From Ditylenchus dipsaci (Eukaryota; Nematoda; Chromadorea; Rhabditida; Anguinidae): a stretch of 64,000 nucleotides of DNA. How positions within the stretch are numbered: position 1 is the first letter of the stretch; every line of letters starts with the position of its first letter. The translations under genes were made by a program, and so were the position numbers. Positions 23,054 through 33,800 of this stretch are shown piece by piece. The stretch covers positions 1 to 64,000 of the forward strand of contig SADC01000704.1 in assembly GCA_004194705.1 (NCBI GenBank), read 5' to 3'. The notes beneath the pieces are model-generated. The model saw only the letters and a list, made by a program, of their open reading frames with translations, made no database searches and was not told the DNA's origin.

Positions 23054-26000
23054 ATGTTTTTAGTGCTTTTTTGCTTACTATTGGCTTTGATCACTTTTTA
23101 CAACTTTTATTACAAACGCCGCCTTCTACCCTCTGGCCCAGTGCCTCTACCATTAGTTGGAAACTTATTTTCTGTGCTGTGGCCCAGCTATGGTATGGAT
23201 ACCCAGAAAAGCATTTTTGGACTGGCGTCGAGCTTATGGAAGTGTGTTCACTTACTGGATGGGAGAATTGCCGGTTGTAGTGGTTGCTGATTTTGAGTCA
23301 ATGAATGAAAGTTTTGAAAAGGATGGTGATGCATACTCACAAAGACCTTCTTTTGTCAATGATTTTCATAAGCTTACACGAGGTGGGTGTCCTTTCATCG
23401 AAATTGGGGCTTTCGCTTATATTTGAATGATAATAATAAAATCAACTCGAGTATTCAAAATATGGTTCAGGTGGTACACTTGGAATTATAAGCAATACTG
23501 GGCAGGTATGGCAGGAGCATCGTCGTTTTGCCATACATGCTTTCAAAGACTTAGGTATGGGAAATGAGATTTGTGAGAAAAAGGTTATACCTTGTTATTC
23601 ATAGTTATTATCTAAATTAGATTTTAAATTTAGATACTTACTGAAATTTCGTCTATGATTTCGGCATTGAAAGAAGACTTAGTTGAGGAATCAGCAGAAC
23701 TTATTGTACCTAATGAACACATTGATCTAGCACTTGGTTCTATCATCAATTCCATAATGTTTGGACTTTCATTCTGTCACCAGGTATATTAGCAATCATA
23801 ATTCTCGGAACCTGTTCTATGTTTTACTCTGCCTTTACTAGAACTCTACAAAATTATTTGTCGGATCTTAAATTACTTGAACATACGAAATTTGAGAAAA
23901 CAACTTTTTTTAGTTGATTCAAGGCAATAATTATGGAACAATGGTTTAGACATTTTTTGATAGGCTTTTGATCAAACAACAACATCAAAAATTTGATAAG
24001 AAAAAGTTAAACCCTGGAATATTTTTCTAAAATTACGAAGCTTTTTAGAAAGACATGTCAGAATTTTTGCGCTTGAAAGACTTGATGGTGCGGTTCTTCA
24101 CAGCATTTAGTAATCCATTAATATTGCCATGCCTTAGTCATCCTCATATACTTCGTCATTTACCGCTGTTTAGTGGTGCCATACGTGAACTTCAATATTG
24201 TTTTGACCACCTCTTTCAAGTTTTCGACGCAGAAATTACCGAGCACAAGAGACAGAGGGAAACCTCATCAGAAGACAAGGATGGTGAAAAACCATCTGAT
24301 TTTCTGCATGCCTACTTGAATGAAGTTCAAAAATATGAGAGAAAAGGCGTCACTAATTCCTTTAGGTGAGCCATTTTTTTCAGATATTCATATTTATGCA
24401 AGTATTGTTTACAGCCAAGAGCAGTTACAAAATGTGTGCTTTGATCTTTGGGTGGCTGGTCAAGTAATTTTTGTGCAAAAAAAAAAGAAATTAGCTTGAA
24501 AAGTCTAAATTTAAGGAAAATGTAAGCACAACAATTGCATGGGGCATAGCTCATATGCTTTGGAATCCAAGTATCCAGAAGCAGTTACATGATGAGCTTG
24601 ACAAACAAACATCTTCATCAACTCTAATAAGGTGGAATGATCGAAAGCAGTTGCCATTCACTAATGCGGTTGTTGCGGTAAGTTTGTTTGAAAACCAAAA
24701 GAGCGGCTTCAGTTATTATTTATAAGACCCCGTTGACAGCATTTTTGGGTAAAGTTTAGATCAAGACCAGTATTTACGGAAAAGAACAAGATCATGATCA
24801 AAAGCTGTGCTGGTTACCGTATTTCCTCTAATAGCTCCCCCGGGGAGTTATTTCTTGGATGCCGAAAATCGTAATATTTGAGGTCGATTTCGAGATTTTT
24901 GGGTGCTCAACCAAAATCTAAAAAATGGAATCGGTAGAGCTCGCGGGAGTTAAGAAAACGCACTAAACAGCTTTGCAAAATGTTTTCTGTGGGCTGAGAT
25001 ATAGGTCTCGCAAATGAGGGGGGGGGGGTTTAATAGAGCAGGGGAGCTATTAGAGGTAATACGGTACTCCCAAAAAATCGATTCGAGCTACGTTTGGAAA
25101 GACTTCGGATGTGTCAACGGGTTTTTAAAATGTTTAGACCAGCTTTGCTTTCATCTCTACATTTTTCCAATATTCGCATGACGGTACTTGTTGCGTTTAT
25201 GCCCCCCCATTGCCAAATCTTGACTCGATTTTTGACATTGTTTTTGGAGCATTGTTTTTGGAAATGTTTTAAATGTTAAATCTTTTAGATAATGGAAGAA
25301 CTAAGTAGCTTCAACCTCGCCAATCTCTATGAAAAGCTTTTGAATTGGAGTGATGATGTATTTATCGAGTGGTTGCAAAATCTGAAGCTTCTTCATTGCG
25401 TAGTTCTTCCATTATCTAAAACATTTAATATTTAAAACATTTTCAAAAACAATGCTCCAAAAACAATGTCGAAAATCGAGTCAAGATTTGGCAATGGGGG
25501 GGGGGGGCGTAAACGCAACAAGTACCCGCATGACCTTCGGTTCTGAGCCGAAGCGATGCCTGAAACCTAAAACTAATCAAAACCTCATGACTATTGATCT
25601 TAACAATTTCGTGGGGACATTATCCAAAATTTACATTAACATTTTTTTCGTGTTCAGTGGACTAGTACATATTGTTGTAGGAGTTCCAACGAATTGCTAA
25701 TCTTGTGCCGCAAAATCTGTTGCATAGCACAAGTAGAGACGTGCTTATCAACGGCATAAAAATACCATCTGGAACGACTATTGTGCCACAAATCTCTGCT
25801 GTTTTATACGATGATAAAGTAAGATTTTAGTTATACAGTCAAACCTCGGTTATCCTGTCCCTCCAGTCATTTGGATTATTTCTCTGTCAACTGACACTCC
25901 AGTTATATGACACCTGAGGCCGGTCCCCAGGGGCACAGAATAACCGAGATTTGACTGTATAAGCGCAAAAATTTATAAAAAAATTACAGGTTTTTTCAAA

Positions 26001-26325
26001 CCCACTTCAATTTAATCCTGCTCGCTTTCTTGATGAGGAGGGAAAATTTCGGGAGCCCAAAGAATTTGTTCCGTTTTCTATGGGTAAGCGTCGATGTGCC
26101 GGAGAGCAGCTAGCAAGGATGGAGCTATTTTTGTTTGTAGCCAACTTGTTCAGCTATTTTGAGGTATAAAATATATTTGGCTTTAACAGTTGCAATTTGA
26201 ATTTGAATATTTGAAAATTTTAGTTTTCACCTGGTCGAGAGATGCCCAATTTGAAACGTAGTTTTGGTCCTGCTGCCCAATGTCCCACTTTTAGCTGTAG
26301 TTTGAAGCTGCGGAAAAACTGTTAA
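23054..26325 (+). CDS. Cytochrome P450, CYP2-clan type
   Basis: Heme-thiolate monooxygenase of the ER membrane. Exons: 23054-23382, 23471-23583, 23634-23783, 24049-24365, 24415-24463, 24516-24677, 25681-25818, 25990-26163, 26224-26325. The ATG at 23054 opens a hydrophobic anchor (FLVLFCLLLALITFYNFYY), then the proline-rich hinge LPSGPVPLPLVGN. C-helix WQEHRRFAIHAF; I-helix AGQENVSTTIAWG (usual Glu-Thr is Glu-Asn); K-helix ExxR as EFQR; PERF region FNPARF; heme loop FSMGKRRCAGEQLAR with the ligand Cys; C terminus SLKLRKNC. About 500 residues, the normal length. One frame break in exon 1 (AAAA at 23207-23210, one A too many) is probably an assembly error, as everything downstream is intact. Substrate unknown. 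The intron at 24678-25680 has taken up two inserted elements. Confidence 0.9.
24819..25064. mobile_element. CCGTATTTCCTCTAATA MITE in a P450 intron
   Basis: Ends ACCGTATTTCCTCTAATAGC and inverted GCTATTAGAGGTAATACGGT. The inside matches the family's internal sequence (GATTTCGAGATTTTTGGGTG). Confidence 0.8.
25183..25526. mobile_element. Foldback element with 8-bp TSD CGCATGAC and a short SAM-like reading frame
   Basis: CGCATGAC stands at 25175-25182 and 25527-25534. Ends are GGTACTTGTTGCGTTTA and its inverse, with arms of about 130 bp. Between the arms an ATG at 25293 opens MEELSSFNLANLYEKLL, WSDDVFIEWLQNLKLLH. This resembles the first helices of a SAM domain, but it is too short to be sure. 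The GG...CC ends resemble the foldback family elsewhere in the window. It lies in the P450 intron. Confidence 0.65.
25836..25957. mobile_element. Pogo-type MITE in a P450 intron
   Basis: TA-flanked; CAGTCAAACCTCGGTTATCC and inverted GAATAACCGAGATTTGACTG, with the family motif GGCCGGTCCCCAGG inside. Confidence 0.85.
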
Positions 26326-26448
26326 CTTTTTGTGAAATTAATTTTTATTTTAGCCCACATAGACAGTTTATGCTAGTCTCCTTTTCTTTTGTTTATGTAT
26401 TATTTGCGTAAGAAACTTTTTGCTGTAAAAATTTGTCATCCAAATAGC

Positions 26449-26820
26449 ATTTCCTCTAATAGAGTGGCCCCTCTAATATGCCAGCCTCCTCAACTTTGAG
26501 GTCCTACATCTCAGCCCAGAATAAATATTTTGCAAAGCTGTTTATTGCGTTTTCTCAACTGCCACGAGCTCTACCGATTCCGCTTTTTGGATTTTGGATT
26601 TTTACCCAAAAACCTAGAGATCGACCTTAAATTTTTTTTAAGGGAGGCAGATAGCAGAGAAATCAGAAACAAGCCTGGGGCGACCCGATAGCTCAAATGG
26701 TTAGAGCGCCGACTTGCAAGGAGGACTTTTCCCCAGACCTGTACAAAAGCCGTACGTTTTCCCATTTCGGGCATCCAAAAAATTACACTACCGGCCGCCT
26801 CATTAGAGGAAATATGGTAA
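26449..26820. mobile_element. MITE interrupted by a tRNA-derived SINE-like copy
   Basis: The outer parts are the CCTCTAATA MITE (right end CATTAGAGGAAATATGG). At 26640-26755 it is interrupted by a second copy of the repeat at 18888, with CCCGATAGCTCAAATGGTTA as A box and the same Ala-like anticodon region. This copy has lost the B-box segment. Confidence 0.65.
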
Positions 26821-27079
26821 TAAGGTATTTATCGGTTGAAACCAGGTGGTGCCTAAAAATCAACAGCTAGCCCGAGCCGAATCTACATTTATCCTCAGTG
26901 CAATTTTCTCCTTTTTCGCTCACTTAAGTTTGTAGCACAACGTCTTTTTTATTAACTTTTTATAAATAAAGATTTTTCAACAGGTTTTTTTATAAAAATT
27001 ATTTATAGATCAGGATACCTAAAGATATTTGATGCTAATTTTCTGTTCCCTTTTTTTTTATAAAAACTTTTAGTGCATA

Positions 27080-30000
27080 ATGGATGAATTAGCGATCCTG
27101 AATTACATGGCCATATCTTTTATCGCGTTAGCCGTGGTTACATTTTTTGTAATGACAGTGCTAAATATTCGTGCTCCTTATGGTCGGTACCACCAAGAAA
27201 CAATTTTGCAAAAAGTACGTTTGGTCTTTTTATCTACATTTTTATTTATTGTTTTTAGTGGAGTGTATCGGCAAGAACTGCCTGGTTTTTAAAACCATCC
27301 CAGCCTTTATTATACCTTTTATAGCTCTTTACCAGGTACATGACACTATTCAATGGACAAATTTGTGCATAGTGCTGATGTTTACTGGACATTACATTAA
27401 TCGGTTAGTGTTAATACTGTTGCATTTCTTAATTTTCGTAAGCCCAGCCTTATTTGCATTGCTCTAAGGCAGGGATGGGAATGAATTTACAAGAGAAAGT
27501 ACATAATCCAGAAAAGTGCTTTTTGGCTTTTTTTCGAAGAAAAACGGTCATTTTATCGAGTTCTTATTGCTATTGCGAAGCAAAAAAAGATTTCGACGTA
27601 GAACTTTAAAAATTAAAAAAGATTTGGGGTTTCAAAAAAGTACAAATCTTTTTAAAAAGTACGATCCCCATCCCTGCTCTAAGGCTTCTATTGTATACAG
27701 GGACGTATCCACGAGGAGATCTAACCGGGCTAAATCCCATCCCCCCCCCCCCCCCCCCGAATTTTTTTTCCTTATAAAAACACCATAAAAGTATAAAAAG
27801 GTGTAGGTAAAATGACCTTTTGGGGGCTTTATGATTGTATATATAGAAATTTAAAAAAAATGGCAAATATGAACTTTTATCGACAAAGGACCTTTTTCAC
27901 GTAAAATGGAAATTATCCCTAAGATATTGTAAATAATTTAAAATTTTATTGCTAAAAAAGATGATCCAGACTAAAACATTCCCGAGATTTCTTAGTTATG
28001 CAAAATCCAACAGTTCACACTAAGCCAGAACCGCCCGATACTGAACTGTTTCTTGCATTTATTTTTTTTTTGCTACAGTCATAACTTGAAAATCAGTGAA
28101 AACAAAATTTATGAAAAAATTCTATATAGCTCTGGATGAAAAAAACAGCACGATGAAAAATTTCGGGTTAAGTCATTCGCCATACGGAGTAGCTTTTTTC
28201 CTTGGGAGTTTTTTAGTGACAGTTCTGATTTCGGAGTATTTTCGTTAGGGATATTCGGGATCGTTCAAATCATCACGCAAAGCAAAACTTTCAGTGCCTT
28301 TCTTTATCCTTATTTGATTCGAGGAGGAAAGCCAATGGCTTGGCATATGTTTGTGGCCTGTCGTGCTAATATCATGGAATGCCTACATCCAAAGCTTCTA
28401 CCATGCTAAACATGCCAACTATTCTAAAAATCATATCTCATCAATCACATTTTTATTTGGTAAAAGTTTTAAATAATACACATCGTTTTTATCTATTGTT
28501 ATTCCCAGGGTTTGTAATATATCTTAGTGGAATGTTAATCAATTGTCACTCTGATAATATTTTGCGAAATCTTCGAAAACCCACGAAACTGGCTACAAAA
28601 TACCGCATGGAGGTGCTTTTGAGTATGTGTCATGTGCAAACTATTTTGGAGGTACTCAAATTTGATTGGATTAAGAGGCAAAAAATACTTTTTAGAAATG
28701 TTGGAATGGTTCGGCTATGCACTATGCGCACAAACTACTGTTGGTCTGGCATATTTGGTATGGACTATGGGCAACATCATCCCCAGAGCTGTCCAACATC
28801 ACAGGTATATTCAGAGTTCATGTTTATAGTTGAAATCCAATCAAAATACCTAACCCATACCAAACACACACTACAAATTTTTTAAGGGCATAAATAATAT
28901 TTTAAACATTAAAAAATCAGACAAAATCGGCCTACCGTAGGATGTAACGTAAATACTGTGATAAATCGGCCATTTTTCTCTCAAAGAGAGGCTGTGTGTA
29001 ATGACAGCACCCCGAGTGCACCCCCTCCCAAAAGAGTACAGTCAAACCTCGTTATAAGGCTGGGGAAACTTGCCAAAACGAAATTTGCCAAAACGAAATT
29101 TGCCAAAACGAAATTTGCCAAATCGAAATGCGCCAAAACGAAATATGCCAAAACGAAATTTGCCGAAACGAAATTTGGCCAACGAACCAACAGGGGGACC
29201 AAGGCCGTTTTTACGTTTTCTTCGAAATTTTCGAAACTGTGTCCTAACCACCTAAAACCACCCCAAACAACCAAAAACTCCTAAAACAGCAAAAACCACC
29301 CAAAATCACACTAAACAACTCAAAACACCCCAAACCACCTGAAACCATCCAAAACTACACTAAACAAAAATTTTGCGGGAATTTGAATTTTTAGTCTGAA
29401 CCAACCAAACCAAGTGGTCGTCCACTTGGATCGAATTTTTTTTACGTTTTTGGCTTCTAAAACCAGTTTTCTAGACTTATTCGTGCACGCTTAACATGGT
29501 TTGACAGTGGCAAAATGCCGTTTTCTCAGTTATTTTTAGAGTTTTGGCAAATAATTGATTTTACCAAAATCAATTATTCCCCAAAAACTCAAAAATTTCT
29601 TCATAAAACGTGATTTTACCACTGTCAAACCATGTTCAGCGTGCAAGAATAAGTCCAGAAAATAGGATTTGGAATCCAAAAACGTAAAAAAAAATTCGAT
29701 CCAAGTCGACGACCACTTGGTTTGGTTGCTTCAGACTAAAAATTTAAATTAAATTTATAAATTTTAATTTTTGTTTGGTGAAGTTTTGAATGCTTTCTGG
29801 TGGTTTTTGGTGTTCTGGGTGGTTTTAGGTGATTTTGGATGGTTTTCGCTGGTTTGGGGTGATTTTAGGTGGTTAGGACAGTTAGGACACAATTTCGAAA
29901 ATTTTGAAAAAACGTAAAAACTGCCTTGGTCCCCCTGTTGGTTCGTTGGCCAAATTTCGTTTCGGCAAATTTCGTATTGGCATATTTCGTTTTGGCGCAT

Positions 30001-30584
30001 TTCGATTTGGCAAATTTCGATTTGGCAAATTTCGTTTCGGCAAATTTCGTTTTGGCAAAACATACGTTTGGCAAATTTCGTTTTTGGCAAGTTTCCCCTA
30101 GCCCGTTATAAGATACACCCAGGGACCGACCCCAGCTGTATCTTATAACGAGGTGTATCTTATATAGGGGGGGGGTAATTTGACGGGAGTTATTTAACTT
30201 GGGACCGGACCCAGGGGTATCTTATAACGAGGTGTATCTTATATTGGGTTATCTTATAACGAGGTTCTACTGTATGAGCTATCTGTGCGTAAAAAGGTTA
30301 GAAAAATCATACTCTTTGGGGGTCCACGGCTAGAGAGTTCATACTCTTTGGGTGAAGGGGGGGGTGCACTTGGGATTTTACGGGTTGGAATATGTAACGC
30401 CCTTTTATCTTGCGCCCGAACATACGCATATAAAAAGCTTACGAGAAATAAAAAAGGGTGGTCCCCACTTTATTTTTCAAAACGCATGGAATGCCACTTT
30501 AATAAAACTAATTTCAGGTGGTACCAGCAAAAGTTTGATAATTATCCAAAGGATAGACGAGCCATTATACCATTTGTGCTCTAG
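27080..30584 (+). CDS. SRD5A1: 3-oxo-5-alpha-steroid 4-dehydrogenase (SRD5A1-like)
   Basis: NADPH-dependent reductase of the ER membrane acting on 4,5 double bonds of 3-oxo-steroids. Exons: 27080-27214, 27259-27403, 28295-28459, 28509-28651, 28696-28804, 30518-30584. Hallmarks: PYGRYHQETILQK, ARTAWFL, YPYLIRGGKPM, SGMLINCHSDNILRNLRKP, GGAFEYVSCANYFG, MLEWFGYALCAQT and the C terminus WYQQKFDNYPKDRRAIIPFV with the stop at 30582-30584. The length of about 260 residues is the family norm. Frame breaks at about 27290, 28375 and 28607 (one base each) interrupt the frame, although all conserved blocks and splice sites survive; sequencing error is the simpler reading. The last intron (28805-30517) holds a pogo MITE that itself holds foldback element C. 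A hAT MITE sits in intron 2. Confidence 0.85.
27470..27676. mobile_element. hAT MITE, 8-bp TSD CTCTAAGG
   Basis: CTCTAAGG at 27462-27469 and 27677-27684; ends CAGGGATGGGAATGAA and inverted GATCCCCATCCCTG. AAAAAGTAC-like internal repeats are shared with the copy at 41781. Confidence 0.9.
29039..30272. mobile_element. Pogo-type MITE split by a foldback element
   Basis: TA|CAGTCAAACCTCGTTATAAG on the left; on the right several CTTATAACGAGGTGTATC units ending GAGGTTCTACTG|TA. Without the insert it is a MITE of about 180 bp of the same type as 13789-13888. It lies in the last reductase intron. Confidence 0.85.
29059..30103. mobile_element. Foldback element C (Mutator-like), 9-bp TSD CGTTATAAG
   Basis: CGTTATAAG at 29050-29058 and 30104-30112 restores the host MITE when one copy is removed. 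Ends are GCTGGGGAAACTTGCC and inverted GGCTAGGGGAAACTTGCC. The arms begin with about eight copies of a 15-bp unit, GCCAAAACGAAATTT. A CCACC(T)AAAAC-rich stretch follows, then inner arms (29398-29560 and 29590-29722) nearly meeting at a centre near 29575. No gene inside. The inner arms are related to the 16.0-16.3 kb palindrome. Confidence 0.85.
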
Positions 30585-30800
30585 CATTTTCCAAAAAAAA
30601 AGATTTTATTTATGAATATTGTCAAACACTGCAGTGAGAAAATGCTCATTTCTTTCATCCCATAAATAATAAAGACTTTTAACAATTTTTTTATCTTTCT
30701 CATTTAACACCTATATAACCAAAACACAAGATCGGTGACAAGATCGCGATCGAGAAACTTTCCATGTGTATATTATTATTTAAATTTATTTACAAATATT

Positions 30801-33800
30801 CTAAACCGTATCTATAGACAATATAGGAGCTGCAATAGAAACCGCAGAAAACTCAGATTCCTGAATAACAGTCATTTCATTGGCCTCAACTTCTTCCTGC
30901 TTTGTATTCCTCCAAGAAGGGCTGGAGTTATGAGCTCCTACTGAGCAGCTATTGCTGTTGTTATTGCCATTGCTGTTGGTTTTGTGCATGTTGGTGTTGA
31001 GCAAAGACTGCCTTTCAGGTTCATAAGAGGCGTCTAACAGGTTTCTATCCCCTCCAGCATGTCTTTTGGAAGAACTGTAATGCATAGCAGACCTATTAGA
31101 CCTGTTGCTGGTCATGGAGCTACGTCTGAGGGAGTCGTTGGGGAAAGGACATCTACTACTCCTTCTCGAACTTATCCTGGATGAGCCATTGTGAGTGCCT
31201 ATCGCGTGAGTACCTATAGCCGGGTGCCTCGGGGCATACCTGTGACCTTGGTCGATCTGAAAAATATTAATAGAAAAGCCGTTATGATTATTAAAATCAT
31301 AGAGTGACCTCCCAAATTAAGCAAAAGCATTTTCTACTCATGTTTGCGCTATATATTTTTGTTTCCCTAGACAAATCAGAAGTTTGCCGAGCAGTTAACA
31401 GGAGCCTTTTCTAATAATTACAGAGTTACAGATAATCTCAAAGACTGCAATTGATTTTTTAAATGGGCAGCCCATAAAGGAGCCCACTATAAACGTAAGT
31501 ATAAGTAAAAAGTTAATCCTACTCAATTTAGAAAATTACGCAGTTGTTTGATATCTTCCTTTAAAATCGCTTTTTTATTCCTTTGGCTTCTTAAATAAAA
31601 AAATCAGGCATTCGGCTGCCGTAAAATCGAGACGTGACCAAAACCCCCAGTTTTACAGGGTGTTTCAAGTGATTCAAACACTCTTGAAGGGTCATAATTT
31701 TTTTGCTAGGTCAAATTTCAACATCCTGTAACTCAGAATTGGACTCAGAATTTCATGGAAATTTTATTTGTATATAAAGTCAAAAGTACGATTCTCGCTT
31801 GGCCCCCTGTGTTTTGGTCCTGGTCTATGTATGACCTTTGGATGGGCAAGGGCCAAACCACAGGAGGGTTTTTGACTTTATCTATCCAAAAAATTTTCAC
31901 GAAATTATGAGTCGATTATCGTCTAAAAAATGTCGAAATTCGCCGTAGGAAAAAAGTTATGACCTTTGAAAAGTGTTAAAATTTCATGAAACAGCCTGCA
32001 TAATTGTAAAACTACTTTTCTCGTAAAAAGACTTACCTTGTGTAAATCGAAATAGGGTTGACCGGTTGACCTTTCACCCTGGCTTGTTTCACAAACTTTC
32101 TGCACTGAATGATTTGAAAGCAAATACCACGTATGTCTGGATTGATTAGGCAATAGAAATAGAAATTTAGAGCTGAAAAATAAAAAAATTTAGCTTACTT
32201 CATGCAAAAAACTAAAAGAATACATACCAAACTTTGTGAACTCCAACTAAAAAATAATTTTGAAGTACTCCACAAATAGTACATTACAAACAATCACAAA
32301 CCAGGTTGGTAACAGCGCGAAATATCTGGAAAGTCATGTTTTTGGAACGTTTGTCAGCTACTAAAACGGTAAGGGGTGCCGCTGGAATGGTGCACAAAAA
32401 GAAGACAATGATGACAGCAAAGAGAAGCATGAAAAGTCTTCTTTCTTCCTTAAATTAAAATTGTAAATTTTAATTTATTCATAAAATTGTAGAAATCGAC
32501 ACCTGTTCCCCCTTTTCAAAGGTAGTAGGTTTGCGACAAGATTGTGTGGTCAGACTCCTGCGTTCCCTCTTAGTGTTGCGGTAAGTGACTAGTATCATTG
32601 TGTTGAAGTAGGCTATGAGCACAAAAGGCAATATGCGAGTGAAGAACTCCCTCATCCACTCATAAACCCAGAACCAGGACTCTATTTGACGGTCACAGAT
32701 CACAAAAGAGCACTTCAAAAGGCCACGAGGCAACTGAAATCATGCCTTTAAACAGAAAAATTAAAGGAATAAATAAACTCTAGTTTTTAGTTAAAAGCTA
32801 TAATGTTTGAGCAACGCTTACAGATCGGCTAATAGGTCAGAAAAGTTTATTATTGATTATTTATGAAGAAATTAGTAAACCCCTTAATCCAACCCCCTGA
32901 CCCAAATTATGAGTTCTCTAACCATTTTTAGGCTTTGAGAACTCATACTCTTTTGGGCGGGGGGGGGGTGGGGGTGTGAGCACTTGGGGTACTGTCAAAA
33001 AAACTGTCTCAATTATTGTTTCATTATTCATCTAGGGTGTATTAAGATGAATCAGTGAATTTTCAACTTGTGAGCTGCTTGATTTGTCTCAGATCACCCG
33101 ACTAGCTTCAAACATCAGGAGTTACCCCGGCCGAGTCAACTCGTTTCGTAAATTTAGATGTAGATTGCGAGTAACTCATGAGTAACAGTTAGCAATTTTT
33201 GACTTGAGTAGAGTTCTACTCTACTCGCGAGTTTTACTCGAAAACATCGTAAACCACTAATAGCCAACTGAAACCACGCCAAATATCCTAATGTTCCACA
33301 AATTACCCTGAAGGTACGTTCACATAATCGAAAAAAACGTACCCAGATTCAATCTTACATCCGCCCCCACACCCAGACCCACACTCGTGTTCACAATAAA
33401 ATTTGAACTAGTCAAAAGTGACGAGTGCGGGTGCGGGTGTAGGTGTGGGATTTGATTGTTCACATAACAAGTCTGAGCACTATTGTGGACGTGCCTTAAG
33501 CCATTGTAAACCACCCTAAATTATTTTGTTATTTTAAACCTGGGATAGGGTGCTTATCGTGGTTTGAAGTAACTTTAAATATTTTGAGGTGATTCAACTG
33601 AGATAGTTCGAAGTTGTCTGGAGTGGTTTTGAATGTTTTTAGCTATTTTCAGTGGTTTGGGATCTGCGGGTTAAAACATGTTTGAGACAATCACCAACAA
33701 ATTTCATATGTGTGCATCAAACTTTTATTTTTTGATTGCATACTAAATACTTTTGAGCTTTTTGAAGCTCTTATAATTTCCAGTTTTTATATTGCTGCAT

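Noticed and set aside
28958..30111. Open frames rich in AKTKFAKTKF or FGKFRFGKF
   Set aside because: They run through the 15-bp arrays at the two ends of foldback element C.
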